A stretch of DNA of 64,000 bases from Bacillus sp. A301a_S52 (GTDB lineage Bacteria; Bacillota; Bacilli; Bacillales; Salisediminibacteriaceae). The translations under genes were made by a program, and so were the position numbers. Positions 1 to 8,477 of the stretch are shown piece after piece. The DNA is taken from contig JABXYP010000001.1 of the NCBI GenBank assembly GCA_024701455.1, positions 1,306,001 through 1,370,000 on the forward strand, written 5' to 3'. Position 1 is the first letter of the stretch; every line of letters starts with the position of its first letter. The notes beneath the pieces were generated by a model, which was not told the origin of the DNA, did no database searches, and saw nothing but the letters and a program-made list of their open reading frames with translations.

Positions 1-944
1 CGCTCTTCTGCAATACTTGGGGGATAGATACGATTTACCCACTCAGGGACCGCGTCTTTTTCATATTGTTCTGTTTCGCCAGTAGCAGGATCCACAATGA
101 TGACGCCATCAACATCGGCTACACGGCGGAATTCCGTATAATGTCCGTAGCTGACAATGTAATAAGGATTACCTTCACCGTCAATTTCAAACGTCGTGTC
201 TAACATAAGCACATCTGGGTATTGAGAACGAACATGTCGCTCTAAATTTTCATGGAAAAACGCTGAAGGCACATAAGTCATATCGGTTAACACCATTTCA
301 GGTTCTTCTCGCGGGTTTTCGGCACTGACCATAATATACCCAGGAGCATGGCTGCTGCGATACCAGCGGAAAAAGCCATCATACTCTATAGGTGTAATCC
401 AATAAAGCGCATCATTCACCCGCTGAATACGCGTTTCACCAAGGTTATAAAAGGCGGGATTATCTAGCTGACCCATTAAAACATCTGAGCGATACTCTGC
501 ATAACTGCGGGAAACAACAGGAATATATTCTTCATTTACTGGATTTAATTCCTCTACCGTCACCTCTTCACCGTTAGCCATATTAAATTTTGCATCGGCA
601 AGAAAGAATGGTTGTAAAAGCCAAAACAAGCCGAATCCGACAATGATAAGTAGCCCTGTTGCTGCCCCCATCGTCGCCTGTTTTTTCCTAAATGTTTTGA
701 CGAACATAAATATGAGTGTGTTATCGATCATTAGGTTGAGACCGAGGATTGGCAAATAAGCTGTGATAATAGCAGCAACACTTTGATCGAGTAAGCCCAC
801 ATAAAACAAGAACCCACCATATACGATACCTAAAAATAACCGTATAGGGATCCAGCGTCGGAAGATAGGCATTCGCCAGCAAATCGGTTGGAGCGGCAAA
901 AATAAAATGGATAATAAGAGACTGATGATTAACATTTGTAGCAT
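1..944 (-). CDS. Membrane-anchored protein of unknown function, 3' end outside window
   Basis: An open frame runs leftward from ATG 944 to the window edge without a stop (about 314 codons). A GAGGTG ribosome site lies 7 bases before the ATG. The first 120 residues contain several hydrophobic segments (starting MLQMLIISLLLSILFL, then two or three more helices). They are followed by a hydrophilic region from about residue 125 that should lie outside the membrane or in a soluble domain. Residues such as DPATGETEQYEKDAVPEW near the edge suggest a globular domain. I do not recognise the family. The protein is transcribed divergently from yfmR and its C-terminus is not visible. Confidence 0.75.
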   Translation of the reverse strand, partial: MLQMLIISLLLSILFLPLQPICWRMPIFRRWIPIRLFLGIVYGGFLFYVGLLDQSVAAIITAYLPILGLNLMIDNTLIFMFVKTFRKKQATMGAATGLLIIVGFGLFWLLQPFFLADAKFNMANGEEVTVEELNPVNEEYIPVVSRSYAEYRSDVLMGQLDNPAFYNLGETRIQRVNDALYWITPIEYDGFFRWYRSSHAPGYIMVSAENPREEPEMVLTDMTYVPSAFFHENLERHVRSQYPDVLMLDTTFEIDGEGNPYYIVSYGHYTEFRRVADVDGVIIVDPATGETEQYEKDAVPEWVNRIYPPSIAEE

Positions 945-1131
945 ACCTTTTCACCTCATAACTATAGCATATAAAAAATAATGATTATGTGTTCTTACGT
1001 GCGGGGGTAAGAGAATGTTTCATATTTTTGGCCCTTTTAATCTTAACATAGGAATCGGCGGTTAAATGAGTGAATGTCACAATTTATTCTTCAATACGAT
1101 AATTTGAACAAAAAGAATTAAATGATAACCT

Positions 1132-1156
1132 TTCACAGATTGAAGGGGCGTTTTAT
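1132..1156 (+). repeat. Degenerate right end of the TTTAT palindromic element
   Basis: CACAGATTGAAG followed by GGGCGTTTTAT resembles the conserved right terminus (CACTGATTGAAGGTTCGTTTTAT) seen at the full-length copies. Nothing else of the element is left. It lies between the divergent genes at 944 and 1255. This could be chance similarity. Confidence 0.35.
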
Positions 1157-1254
1157 AGGTGTGTTTTGTAGATGAAATCTGTTTCGAATCTGTCTTTAAT
1201 GAAAAATTTCAGCTACAATAAACAAAGAACGTTTATAAGAAGGATGATGAGACA

Positions 1255-3159
1255 ATGAGTCTATTGCGTGTAGAAAATTTACATAAAACATACGGAGATA
1301 AAATACTATTTAATCACTTGTCTTTTGTCGTGGAGGGAAAGGACAGGATTGGCCTCATCGGGGTGAATGGGACTGGGAAATCGTCGCTTCTTAAAGTACT
1401 GGCAGGTATAGACGGAAGAGAAGCAGGAGAATTAATTCATGCTAACAATTTCACAATGGAGTATTTACCTCAAGAACCAGTCTTACAAGAAGAATTGACT
1501 GTGCTTGAGCAAGTGTACTACGGAGATGCCCCGATCATGAAGGCGATGAGAGCCTATGAAGAAGCGCTGATGGTGTTAGAAACAGATCCAGAAAACAGTG
1601 CTTCTCAGAAAAAATTAGCCGCATGTCAGGAGAAAATGGATGAACTGGATGCGTGGGAAGCCAACACTCTTGCGAAAACAGTCCTTACAAAATTAGGTGT
1701 TCATACATTTACTAAAAAGGTAGCTCACTTATCGGGCGGGCAAAAAAAGCGGGTAGCGATTGCTAAAGCGCTAATTCAACCCGTTGATTTATTGTTATTA
1801 GATGAGCCAACGAACCATCTAGACAATGTGACAATTGAATGGCTTGAGGGTTTTCTCGCGAGTTATCCTGGAGCGATCATGCTAATTACTCACGATCGTT
1901 ATTTCTTAAATCGGGTCACAAAGAGAATTTTTGAACTTGATCGTGGACGCTTATTCCAGTATGACGGTAACTACGAATTGTTTTTAGAAAAGAAAGCAGA
2001 AAGAGAATTAAATGAAGAACAGCAGGAGGTAAAGCGGCAAAACCTCCTTCGTCGTGAACTAGCATGGCTACAACGAGGAGCAAAAGCACGAACAACGAAA
2101 CAAAAGGCAAGAAAACAACGAATCGAAGGCATTAAAGAGGACACTCCACTAGCGAAGCAAGGAGACCTTGATTTTGCTATTGGATCAACAAGGCTAGGTA
2201 AACAAGTCATTGAATTAAAAGATGTGGCGACATCTATAGACAATAAAATGTTAATTAACGGCTTATCTTATCTTGTGGTGCGAGGTGAACGACTAGGCAT
2301 TATTGGACCGAATGGTATAGGGAAATCAACATTACTCAATATGATGGCTGGGCGAAGAAGCCCCGATAGAGGGAGTGTCACAACGGGGGAAACGGTCAAA
2401 ATTGGTTACTATACACAAGAGCACGAAGAGATGGATGAAAGTATGCGTATGATTGATTACATTAAAGAAACAGCAGAGGTCGTGTATACAGTTGATGGAA
2501 ATGCCATTACTGCTGAACAAATGCTAGAACGATTTTTATTTTCACGGGCGATGCAATTTACGTACATTAGACGCCTTTCAGGTGGAGAAAGACGCCGGCT
2601 TTATTTGTTAAAAATCCTAATGGAAGAACCGAACGTCCTGTTTTTAGATGAGCCTACAAATGACTTAGATACACAGACATTATCTGTGCTGGAAGATTAT
2701 CTTGACCAATTTCCAGGTGTCGTGATTACTGTTTCCCATGATCGGTATTTTCTTGATCGTGTGGTTGATAAACTCCTCGTTTTTAAAGGGAATGCTGTCA
2801 TAGACACATATTATGGTACGTATAGCGAGTGGTTAAATGAGGAGACAACGGTTGTTAAGGAGTCAAAAGACACGGCAACGTTACAAAATGGTACAAAGAA
2901 AGATACATCTAATAAACCAAAAAAACTGTCTTATAAAGAACAACAGGAGTGGCAAACGATTGAAGGCACGATCAGTGACTTAGAAGAAAGACTTGAACAA
3001 ATAGCATCCGAGATTGAAGCATCGGGAAGTAACGTTGATAAAGCACGAGATTTATACGATGAACAATTAAAAGTAGAAGAGCGATTAGAGCAGGCAATGG
3101 AACGTTGGACAGAGCTTTCCTTAATCGTTGAAGAAATTGAAGCGAATAAGCATAAATAG
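1255..3159 (+). CDS. yfmR: ABC-F family ATPase, YfmR/Uup type
   Basis: Soluble duplicated ATP-binding cassette protein of 634 residues that should act on the ribosome; ABC-F factors of the Uup/YfmR branch relieve stalled translation. Domain 1 has Walker A GVNGTGKS at about 36-43, signature LSGGQ at 159-163 and Walker B LLLLDEP at 179-185. A linker at about 235-300 is rich in Lys/Arg/Glu and fits the P-site tRNA interaction motif. Domain 2 has GPNGIGKST at 351-359, LSGGE at 441-445 and LFLDEP at 462-467. The last 75 residues are a charged coiled coil typical of Uup and YfmR. No membrane segments are present, so it is not an exporter. The start is ATG with AAGGATG upstream. A likely -10 (TACAAT) lies at 1214-1219. 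The assignment to YfmR rests on length and the C-terminal coil. Confidence 0.88.
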   Translation: MSLLRVENLHKTYGDKILFNHLSFVVEGKDRIGLIGVNGTGKSSLLKVLAGIDGREAGELIHANNFTMEYLPQEPVLQEELTVLEQVYYGDAPIMKAMRAYEEALMVLETDPENSASQKKLAACQEKMDELDAWEANTLAKTVLTKLGVHTFTKKVAHLSGGQKKRVAIAKALIQPVDLLLLDEPTNHLDNVTIEWLEGFLASYPGAIMLITHDRYFLNRVTKRIFELDRGRLFQYDGNYELFLEKKAERELNEEQQEVKRQNLLRRELAWLQRGAKARTTKQKARKQRIEGIKEDTPLAKQGDLDFAIGSTRLGKQVIELKDVATSIDNKMLINGLSYLVVRGERLGIIGPNGIGKSTLLNMMAGRRSPDRGSVTTGETVKIGYYTQEHEEMDESMRMIDYIKETAEVVYTVDGNAITAEQMLERFLFSRAMQFTYIRRLSGGERRRLYLLKILMEEPNVLFLDEPTNDLDTQTLSVLEDYLDQFPGVVITVSHDRYFLDRVVDKLLVFKGNAVIDTYYGTYSEWLNEETTVVKESKDTATLQNGTKKDTSNKPKKLSYKEQQEWQTIEGTISDLEERLEQIASEIEASGSNVDKARDLYDEQLKVEERLEQAMERWTELSLIVEEIEANKHK

Positions 3160-3524
3160 CGTGACTTTAGCAATACATTTTCTGATGTCACAATGGACTA
3201 TCTACAAGGACATTGTTAGTCAATTTCTATCACACAATCGTGTAAAGGGGTCGTTCGTAGCGATAGATCACTGCGGCAATTGTTTTTACAGGTGTATGTT
3301 GTATAAGGAAAGTGCTTCACGTTATGAGTGAAAAATGAGTATGAATAAAGAAACGGCTAATTATGTATGCAGGCATGAGTAGTCCCTAACCTATAAAATT
3401 GACCCCTTCGCACCTTATATGATGAAAAGCCATTAGGCTGTAGGTATAGTTATCTTGTTTTTTGCAATCTGATTAGGATGAGCTCTTAGTGGGTAAATTT
3501 TATTAAAAGAGAGGAGCTACCCCT
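3160..3524. other. Intergenic region without a recognisable gene
   Basis: The 365 bases between yfmR and the TspO-like gene show no convincing coding frame. A 67-codon frame overlapping the yfmR end has no ribosome site and no recognisable content. No strong terminator is visible after yfmR. Confidence 0.5.
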
Positions 3525-4292
3525 ATGACTCAGAGGAAATTACAAAATCTTAAATGGATAAACTTAGTGACACTAATTGTTGTCATCATTATAAATGCTT
3601 TATCTAATTCATTGCCATTTAATGATATTACAACCGGGGAACTAGCAGACCGGTTAAATGTGCTATTTACACCAGCTGGTTATGTCTTTAGTATTTGGAG
3701 CGTGATATACGCTCTGCTTGCTATTTGGGCCGTGAGACAATTTATTTCTATTAAAGATGCGGATTACGCCGCATATGAGAGAATAAGTCTGGCGTTTTTC
3801 ATTAACGGTTTATTAAATGGGGGCTGGCTTGTAGTCTTTCATTACGGCTATTTTATGTTGTCAATGGTGATCATGACAGCATTACTTATTAATTTAATTA
3901 TGATCTATTATCGGATCGATGGGGCACACTCGAACGTAACGATTTGGATGCGGCTGCCTTTTTCAATTTATATGGGATGGATTTCCGTTGCCTTTATCGT
4001 CAATATTGGTGTTGTCTTTAATTCATTAGGGTTTGAAGATGGGCTTTGGTTAAGTGCAGAAGTGTGGACGATATTAGGGCTGATCATAGCCTTAATAATA
4101 GCTGGTTATTTAACAACTACGTTAAAAGATGCTGTATATCCATTCGTGTTCACGTGGGCATTTATTGGTATTGCCGTGGAAAGATGGTACGAATACACGT
4201 TTTTAGCTTATATCGCTTTAATAAGTGCCATTATTTTAGGGGCAATAGCCTTGTATATGATTATTAAGTGGAAAGGTTTTTATCACAGATAA
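3525..4292 (+). CDS. TspO/MBR-related tryptophan-rich membrane protein
   Basis: A 255-residue polytopic membrane protein. After one N-terminal helix (about 12-30) it has the TspO/MBR-like segment TPAGYVFSIWSVIYALL near residues 50-66, with the conserved Pro, Trp and aromatic residues, then about six more hydrophobic helices. The TspO/MBR family binds porphyrins or related ligands; the function of this longer bacillary subgroup is not established. The start ATG follows AGAGAGGAGCT. Its 3' end is unusual: the last codons (CAC AGA TAA) belong to the inserted palindromic element that begins at about 4284. The natural C-terminus may therefore have been replaced after residues GFY. Confidence 0.75.
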   Translation: MTQRKLQNLKWINLVTLIVVIIINALSNSLPFNDITTGELADRLNVLFTPAGYVFSIWSVIYALLAIWAVRQFISIKDADYAAYERISLAFFINGLLNGGWLVVFHYGYFMLSMVIMTALLINLIMIYYRIDGAHSNVTIWMRLPFSIYMGWISVAFIVNIGVVFNSLGFEDGLWLSAEVWTILGLIIALIIAGYLTTTLKDAVYPFVFTWAFIGIAVERWYEYTFLAYIALISAIILGAIALYMIIKWKGFYHR

Positions 4293-4492
4293 GCGACCGT
4301 AAACCTCCCGGCTCAAAATAGAGAGCCGAGATAGTCTATTTAAGCGGAGCTAATGGACACTAATGCCCTGATTAACTCGGGCCAACAGGATGTTGGTCAC
4401 ACAAGCGTTTTCGCAGGACGCGAAGACGTTAGCTTGTGTTCCTTATCAGTGGGAGAAGAATGAAAACTTCCACTGATTGATGGATCGTTTTA
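4284..4492 (+). repeat. TTTAT palindromic element, copy 1 (long form, about 209 bp)
   Basis: It begins CACAGATAAGCGACCG directly after TTTAT and ends near TGGATCGTTTTA. The left hairpin (CTCCCG arm) and right hairpin (ATCAGTGGGAG with CTTCCACTGAT) match the other copies. This is the only copy with an extra segment at about 4379-4442. That segment holds two further hairpins, CCAACAGGATGTTGG and a longer one whose arms are ACACAAGC and GCTTGTGT, both with AGGA in the loop. It is either the ancestral long form or carries a nested insertion. Confidence 0.8.
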
Positions 4493-4568
4493 AGGGAATG
4501 ATGATTGAAAAGACTCGGGAGGGGGTATTACTTTAGTAGTAAGCGAAGGTTAGAAGGAGGGGACATTT

Positions 4569-4724
4569 ATGAATGTCACGAAACGAGATATCCTTCATTT
4601 AATCGATGATCTATCAGAGACAGAGCTACGCATATTATATACGTTTATTGAGGAATTTCGAATTGCGGAAGCAGAAAGGACCTCAGCTCCACAGGCGAGA
4701 AAAAATATCACCGTTTTGGATTAA
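4569..4724 (+). CDS. Small hypothetical protein (51 aa)
   Basis: ATG 4569 follows a very good ribosome site (GAAGGAGGGGACATTT). The frame encodes 51 residues beginning MNVTKRDILHLIDDLSETE, a predicted helical segment rich in Asp, Glu and Leu, and ends in TAA at 4722-4724. The pattern of an N-terminal helix pair with a polar tail resembles small antitoxin or adaptor proteins, but no toxin-like partner gene is adjacent and I do not recognise a family. It lies just after element copy 1, which may have separated it from an older promoter. Confidence 0.55.
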   Translation: MNVTKRDILHLIDDLSETELRILYTFIEEFRIAEAERTSAPQARKNITVLD

Positions 4725-4840
4725 AGATATAGCCATGGATGGTTTTTGTGGAGATAGGCGGACTTGGATAACGTAATGAATAATAACTCGACTTTTCCTA
4801 TGAAGGGTAATGATTAGCGCTAACGTAAAGTAGTTTTTAG

Positions 4841-4846
4841 TATAAT
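4841..4846 (+). promoter_or_regulatory. Candidate -10 box for a small transcript
   Basis: A perfect TATAAT at 4841-4846 lies about 10 bases before the first of two strong hairpins. The -35 region is poor (around CGCTAA), so this is a weak promoter call. The palindrome TTAGCGCTAA at about 4814-4823 overlaps the -35 position and could be an operator. Confidence 0.35.
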
Positions 4847-4853
4847 TTAGATG

Positions 4854-4954
4854 AAGGGCTCACATGTGATAAAGTACACGTGAGCAACAAAAATTGAAAG
4901 CTAGGACGACCCAGCATTAAGAGTACCCCTCACTTATGTGAGGGGTACTCTTAA
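4854..4954 (+). ncRNA. Candidate structured small RNA or hairpin pair
   Basis: Downstream of TATAAT 4841 there are two hairpins. The first (4858-4885) pairs GCTCAC with GTGAGC. The second (4917-4954) has a perfect 17-bp stem (TTAAGAGTACCCCTCAC) around a TTAT loop. No U-tract follows the second hairpin on either strand, so it is not a textbook terminator, although it lies between the plus-strand genes and the convergent gene ending at 4988 and could stop both. No known riboswitch class is recognised. Confidence 0.35.
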
Positions 4955-4987
4955 TCATTAGCGAAAGGTCACTGTATGAAATTTGAA

Positions 4988-5458
4988 TCACTTTTTAATT
5001 AAATCAATATCTCCTGATTCGAGATGATAAACCCATATTGCATTTAAACGATGACTTTTTTGTTCTCTAAGGTGTTGTGTTAGTTCGTTATAGAGACAGG
5101 TCGTATGTAACGTATCGTGACTTACAAAGCACCATCCTTCGCTCGTATCAGCCGCTTCAAAAACATGACTACATGTTAACGGAATAACATGTTTAAAGTT
5201 CAACTGCTTAAGGTATGGCAAAAGCTTTAGTAAATGATCCATGACTTTAGATAGTTTCAAAATATAGTCGTCAAAAGATGTAAAAACGGTTGAAAAATGA
5301 TGATGACACTCCTCATGCATGACCGTCATCATTCGCTGCTTCGAAGGGGTGCGTTCTATTAGAATTTTTGTCATCATCTGCTGTACGAGGTCATGGAAGC
5401 TCGTAATATCATTTTCCTGTTGAATGAGCAAATTCTGAGCCAACGTTGTAGTAGGCAT
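4988..5458 (-). CDS. Hypothetical protein, His-rich, downstream of Fur-box gene
   Basis: 156 residues from ATG 5458, which follows a strong site (GAGGAGGGAGTTTA). The product is soluble and mostly helical. It has a His/Cys-containing stretch (MHEECHHHFS, around residues 47-56) and further Cys/His residues near the middle, so it might bind metal or haem, but no family is recognised. The gene is 71 bases downstream of the DUF2325 gene on the same strand with no obvious terminator between. It may share that gene's Fur-controlled promoter. Confidence 0.65.
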   Translation of the reverse strand: MPTTTLAQNLLIQQENDITSFHDLVQQMMTKILIERTPSKQRMMTVMHEECHHHFSTVFTSFDDYILKLSKVMDHLLKLLPYLKQLNFKHVIPLTCSHVFEAADTSEGWCFVSHDTLHTTCLYNELTQHLREQKSHRLNAIWVYHLESGDIDLIKK

Positions 5459-5529
5459 TAAACTCCCTCCTCGATTAAATACTTGTTATGGAAAGTAGGT
5501 ATATGCGTTTCATCATTCATGTAAGGTCA

Positions 5530-5847
5530 CTAGCATTTCTTTAAAAATGGACATTGCTCACAAATGTTATCACATGTAGTAAGAGATTTATAAATACAAG
5601 ACCAAGAACGTTTGGAATAACAGATGGGAATATCTTTTTTCCCAGCCTTGTTTTTAATTTTATTTGACAGGTTATGGTTAACGAAATCAGTGAGAATAAG
5701 AATGAGATCAACGCGCTCTGGAATCTCATTTTTGACCATTTTTACTTTTCTCCCATCTACATGGATGACTTCGTTAAAGCCGATATTTTTTAATTTGCCG
5801 GGAATTGAGCCAAGGTTATCACCGCCAATGAGAAGCAGGGCAGACAT
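5530..5847 (-). CDS. DUF2325 domain protein
   Basis: 105 residues from ATG 5847, preceded by AAGGAGGAAAAATG. It begins with a short beta-alpha unit (MSALLLIGGDNLGSIPGKL), then KNIGFNEVIHVDGRK and ILTDFVNHNLSNKIKNKAGK, which is the usual DUF2325 layout of a small Rossmann-like domain. The C-terminus carries six cysteines (CYSKRSWSC, then CDNICEQCPFLKKC) that could bind iron or a cluster. The function of the family is unknown. Two good Fur boxes immediately upstream make iron control very likely. Confidence 0.8.
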   Translation of the reverse strand: MSALLLIGGDNLGSIPGKLKNIGFNEVIHVDGRKVKMVKNEIPERVDLILILTDFVNHNLSNKIKNKAGKKDIPICYSKRSWSCIYKSLTTCDNICEQCPFLKKC

Positions 5848-5870
5848 TCATTTTTCCTCCTTTAAATAAA

Positions 5871-5918
5871 AATGATAATCATTCTCAACTACAATTATAA
5901 ATGAAAACGATTCTCACT
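5871..5918 (-). promoter_or_regulatory. Tandem Fur boxes
   Basis: TGATAATCATTCTCA at 5873-5887 matches the 7-1-7 Fur consensus TGATAATNATTATCA at all but one position. TGAAAACGATTCTCA at 5902-5916 is a second, weaker match, and a degenerate third (TGAAAATCGTTTGTCA) starts at about 5932. They lie just upstream of the DUF2325 start at 5847, where Fur-Fe would block transcription. Confidence 0.8.
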
Positions 5919-6008
5919 ACAAGCTTAATTGTGAAAATCGTTTGTCAATATGCCTAACAGCACCAGTAAGGGCGAATGTAGGAGGAAACTATTCAATTTG
6001 GCCTATCA

Positions 6009-7130
6009 TTAATCATCTTTAAACCCATTCCGAATAAACAGTATGGTATCTTCCAGTACACCAATATCTTTTAAAATGACGATGATCACAAGAATAAGGG
6101 GACCTAAAAAGACACCGACGACACCGAAGATTTGAAAGCCAGCAAACAAGGCAACAAGGACGGCCAAAGCGTTTAAGTTCATACTTGAAGATAAAACCTT
6201 AGGCTCAATCGATTGTCTAATCCCCACTGTCACCCCGTAAACGATAGCGAGTCCAATCCCCATACTAATATTCCCTGTGAAAAACATATACAGAAACCAA
6301 GGGATTAAAATGGTCCCTGATCCGAGATAGGGAAGGATTTCAGCGATGCCCACAATCATAGCGATGGTTAAAGCATGTTCCACTCGCAAGATAGATAAGC
6401 CAATTAAAACAACGATAGAAGCAATAAACATGAGAATAAACTGGGCTTGTATAAAGCCGAGTACCCTATATTGAAACATCGTTTTAAAAGCTTTTGCTTT
6501 TTTTATTAAGGGAGCTGGTGTGGAACAGTAAATTTGTTTAAAAAGTTTTTCCCAGTCTTTTCCGATGAAATAAAAAGCAATAAATACAATTAAGAAAGCT
6601 AGAAGAAAAGATGGTACCACCATGATAAATTGGGTTAGCGCATCAGCTAGTGCTTGTCCAAGAGCGGTCAGCGTTTCCGCTAGCCGATTACCAAATGTCG
6701 CAATCCCATCTTGCAAAGTGGCTTGTTGCTCAGGTGTTAATGAAGACAATGCTCCGCTCACAGATTGCCACAGCGGCAAAATAGTCGTATTAAAAAACTC
6801 CTGCATTTGTAAAGAGGTGGTCTGAATCCATTCAGGAACAAAGTCTGAAATGCGTCGGACCCCGAAAATAATTAAAAAGACAAGACCGGTAATCGCCCCT
6901 ATTAAGGTACTTAACCCTAGTAATAAAGCAATAATTACAGATAAGGTATTGGGAAGCTTTATTTTATCCCGTAGCAGACGGATTAAAGGATAGAACATCC
7001 ACACGAGAGTGGCTGCAATCCAAAACGGGTACGATATCTTAAAAAGCCAACCAAGGAGCCAAAAGAAAAATAAACTAATTAATACTGTCATAAGCAATCT
7101 GGCAAATATCCAGGCATGCCTTTTAGTCAT
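6009..7130 (-). CDS. ytvI: AI-2E/YtvI family membrane protein
   Basis: 373 residues with seven or eight hydrophobic helices: two pairs in the first 95 residues, a polar region about 95-160, then the C-terminal membrane core. That core contains VGIAEILPYLGSG (about 260-272) and the terminal VFLGPLILVIIVILKD typical of the AI-2E transporter superfamily. Length and the Gly/Pro pattern fit the sporulation integral membrane protein YtvI of bacilli, whose substrate is unknown. The start ATG 7130 follows GGAGGGCTGACC. The gene stands alone. Assignment to YtvI rather than another AI-2E paralogue is an inference. Confidence 0.75.
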   Translation of the reverse strand: MTKRHAWIFARLLMTVLISLFFFWLLGWLFKISYPFWIAATLVWMFYPLIRLLRDKIKLPNTLSVIIALLLGLSTLIGAITGLVFLIIFGVRRISDFVPEWIQTTSLQMQEFFNTTILPLWQSVSGALSSLTPEQQATLQDGIATFGNRLAETLTALGQALADALTQFIMVVPSFLLAFLIVFIAFYFIGKDWEKLFKQIYCSTPAPLIKKAKAFKTMFQYRVLGFIQAQFILMFIASIVVLIGLSILRVEHALTIAMIVGIAEILPYLGSGTILIPWFLYMFFTGNISMGIGLAIVYGVTVGIRQSIEPKVLSSSMNLNALAVLVALFAGFQIFGVVGVFLGPLILVIIVILKDIGVLEDTILFIRNGFKDD

Positions 7131-7479
7131 GGTCAGCCCTCCGATTTAACATCATTATATTGTGTGGTTTATGAGTTATATTAAGCATGCGATAGGATGG
7201 TAAACGTCTTCTGAAAAGAATCGTAGTCACACATACCAATCCAGTATAGCCGCTCTATCTCCTGCAATAAGTATTATCATAGCAGATAAGAATGGTTAAC
7301 ACATAATATGTAAAGGATTTAAATCATACTTTCTTGTATATAGCTATTTTAGCATGATGTTTCACTAAAAATAAAAGTGTTATACCTTTGATAAACGATA
7401 GTAAATGCTAAAAAGGCTTCATCACGTGCATTAACGGGTATAGGCGTTATAACGAGAGTAAGGGAATGGAGGCATAGGC
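7131..7479. other. Intergenic region between divergent genes
   Basis: This 349-base AT-rich stretch separates the divergent ytvI and lipid kinase genes, so promoters for both must lie here. I see no clear hairpin, repeat or coding frame. Confidence 0.5.
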
Positions 7480-8370
7480 ATGCTTAAAAAAGCGTTGCTT
7501 CTTTGTAATGATAAAGCAGGTCAAGGTGATGTTCAAAAAAACATAGGAATAGTAGCAGGCATTTTGACAGAAAAGGTAAATGATCTGACGATTAGAAAAG
7601 GCAAGAAAAAAGGGGACTTAGAGGAGATGTGCCGAAAGCTCGATAGTGAGATAGAACTGTTGATCATTATGGGGGGAGATGGGACGGTGCACGAATGTGT
7701 GAACGGATTAAATGAATTAACTGTTCCTCCTCTAATAGCGATCATTCCAACAGGCACATGTAATGATTTTGCCAGAGCATTAAACCTCCCTTTAACAGTT
7801 GCTGAAGCTGCAATTGTAGCGATTAATGGGCAGAAACAAAACATTGATACAGGCCGTGTCAATGATCGCACGTTTACTAATTTTGCTGGAACAGGTTTGA
7901 TTGTTGATACATCCGAAAATATTAACGAAGAGACGAAAGCATTAACCGGACCACTCAGTTATTTAATCAGCGCTGTTAAAACAGCCAGTGAATCTCGGTC
8001 ATTTCACTACGAGATAGTCATTGATGGCGAAACGATGAACGGGGAAGCAGTACTAATCGCTGTAGTGAACGGCCGCTTTATCGGGACATACGAACTTCCC
8101 TTTCATAACTTATCCGTCCAAGATGGGCGTTTAAATGTGTTTTTAGTGAAAGAAGGCGGATTAGCTGTCTTTAAAGAATGGATTCAGCGTAAAGCTTTTG
8201 ATGCCTTACCAGATGAAACGACTGTTATTGCCAAGACAGCTAAAACCATCACTCTTAAAACAACTGAAACAGAAAAAGTAGATACAGATGGCGACGTTTA
8301 TTTGCAGACACCGATTGAGATAAGCATAGGCAGACCGTTCACCTTTATGACGGATGCCACCAGTCTATAA
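7480..8370 (+). CDS. Diacylglycerol/lipid kinase family protein
   Basis: 296 residues in the DagK/YegS/BmrU family of cytosolic lipid kinases, which phosphorylate diacylglycerol or related lipids with ATP. The N-terminal nucleotide-binding domain carries the hallmark GGDGT at 65-69 and PTGTCNDFAR at about 90-99. A beta-sandwich lipid-binding domain follows, with the VDTDGD motif near residue 266 (EKVDTDGD). The start ATG follows GGAGGCATAGGC. Which bacillary paralogue it is (DgkB, YtlR or BmrU) cannot be decided here. The gene is monocistronic, followed by a sigma-B-like promoter for the next gene. Confidence 0.85.
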   Translation: MLKKALLLCNDKAGQGDVQKNIGIVAGILTEKVNDLTIRKGKKKGDLEEMCRKLDSEIELLIIMGGDGTVHECVNGLNELTVPPLIAIIPTGTCNDFARALNLPLTVAEAAIVAINGQKQNIDTGRVNDRTFTNFAGTGLIVDTSENINEETKALTGPLSYLISAVKTASESRSFHYEIVIDGETMNGEAVLIAVVNGRFIGTYELPFHNLSVQDGRLNVFLVKEGGLAVFKEWIQRKAFDALPDETTVIAKTAKTITLKTTETEKVDTDGDVYLQTPIEISIGRPFTFMTDATSL

Positions 8371-8403
8371 GTTGGCAGACGTACCGATAAGGCTTTTGAC
8401 TTA

Positions 8404-8429
8404 GTTTAAATATAGATAAAGACGGTTAT
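8404..8429 (+). promoter_or_regulatory. Sigma-B-type promoter
   Basis: GTTTAA (8404-8409), a 14-base spacer and GGTTAT (8424-8429) match the Bacillus sigma-B consensus GTTTAA-N12-14-GGGTAT with one mismatch. It is 48 bases upstream of a small membrane protein whose family is stress-associated. Confidence 0.6.
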
Positions 8430-8477
8430 TGCTACAAAGAACGAAAAAAATACGTTATTTCTAAGGAGGTATTATCA

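Noticed and set aside
721..954. 77-codon minus-strand frame
   Set aside because: It is an out-of-frame shadow of the real leftward gene that starts at ATG 944.
3128..3331. 67-codon frame overlapping the yfmR end
   Set aside because: No ribosome site, overlaps the end of yfmR and has no recognisable protein features.
5541..5729. 62-codon frame inside the DUF2325 gene
   Set aside because: Shadow frame; the DUF2325 frame has the ribosome site and the family pattern.
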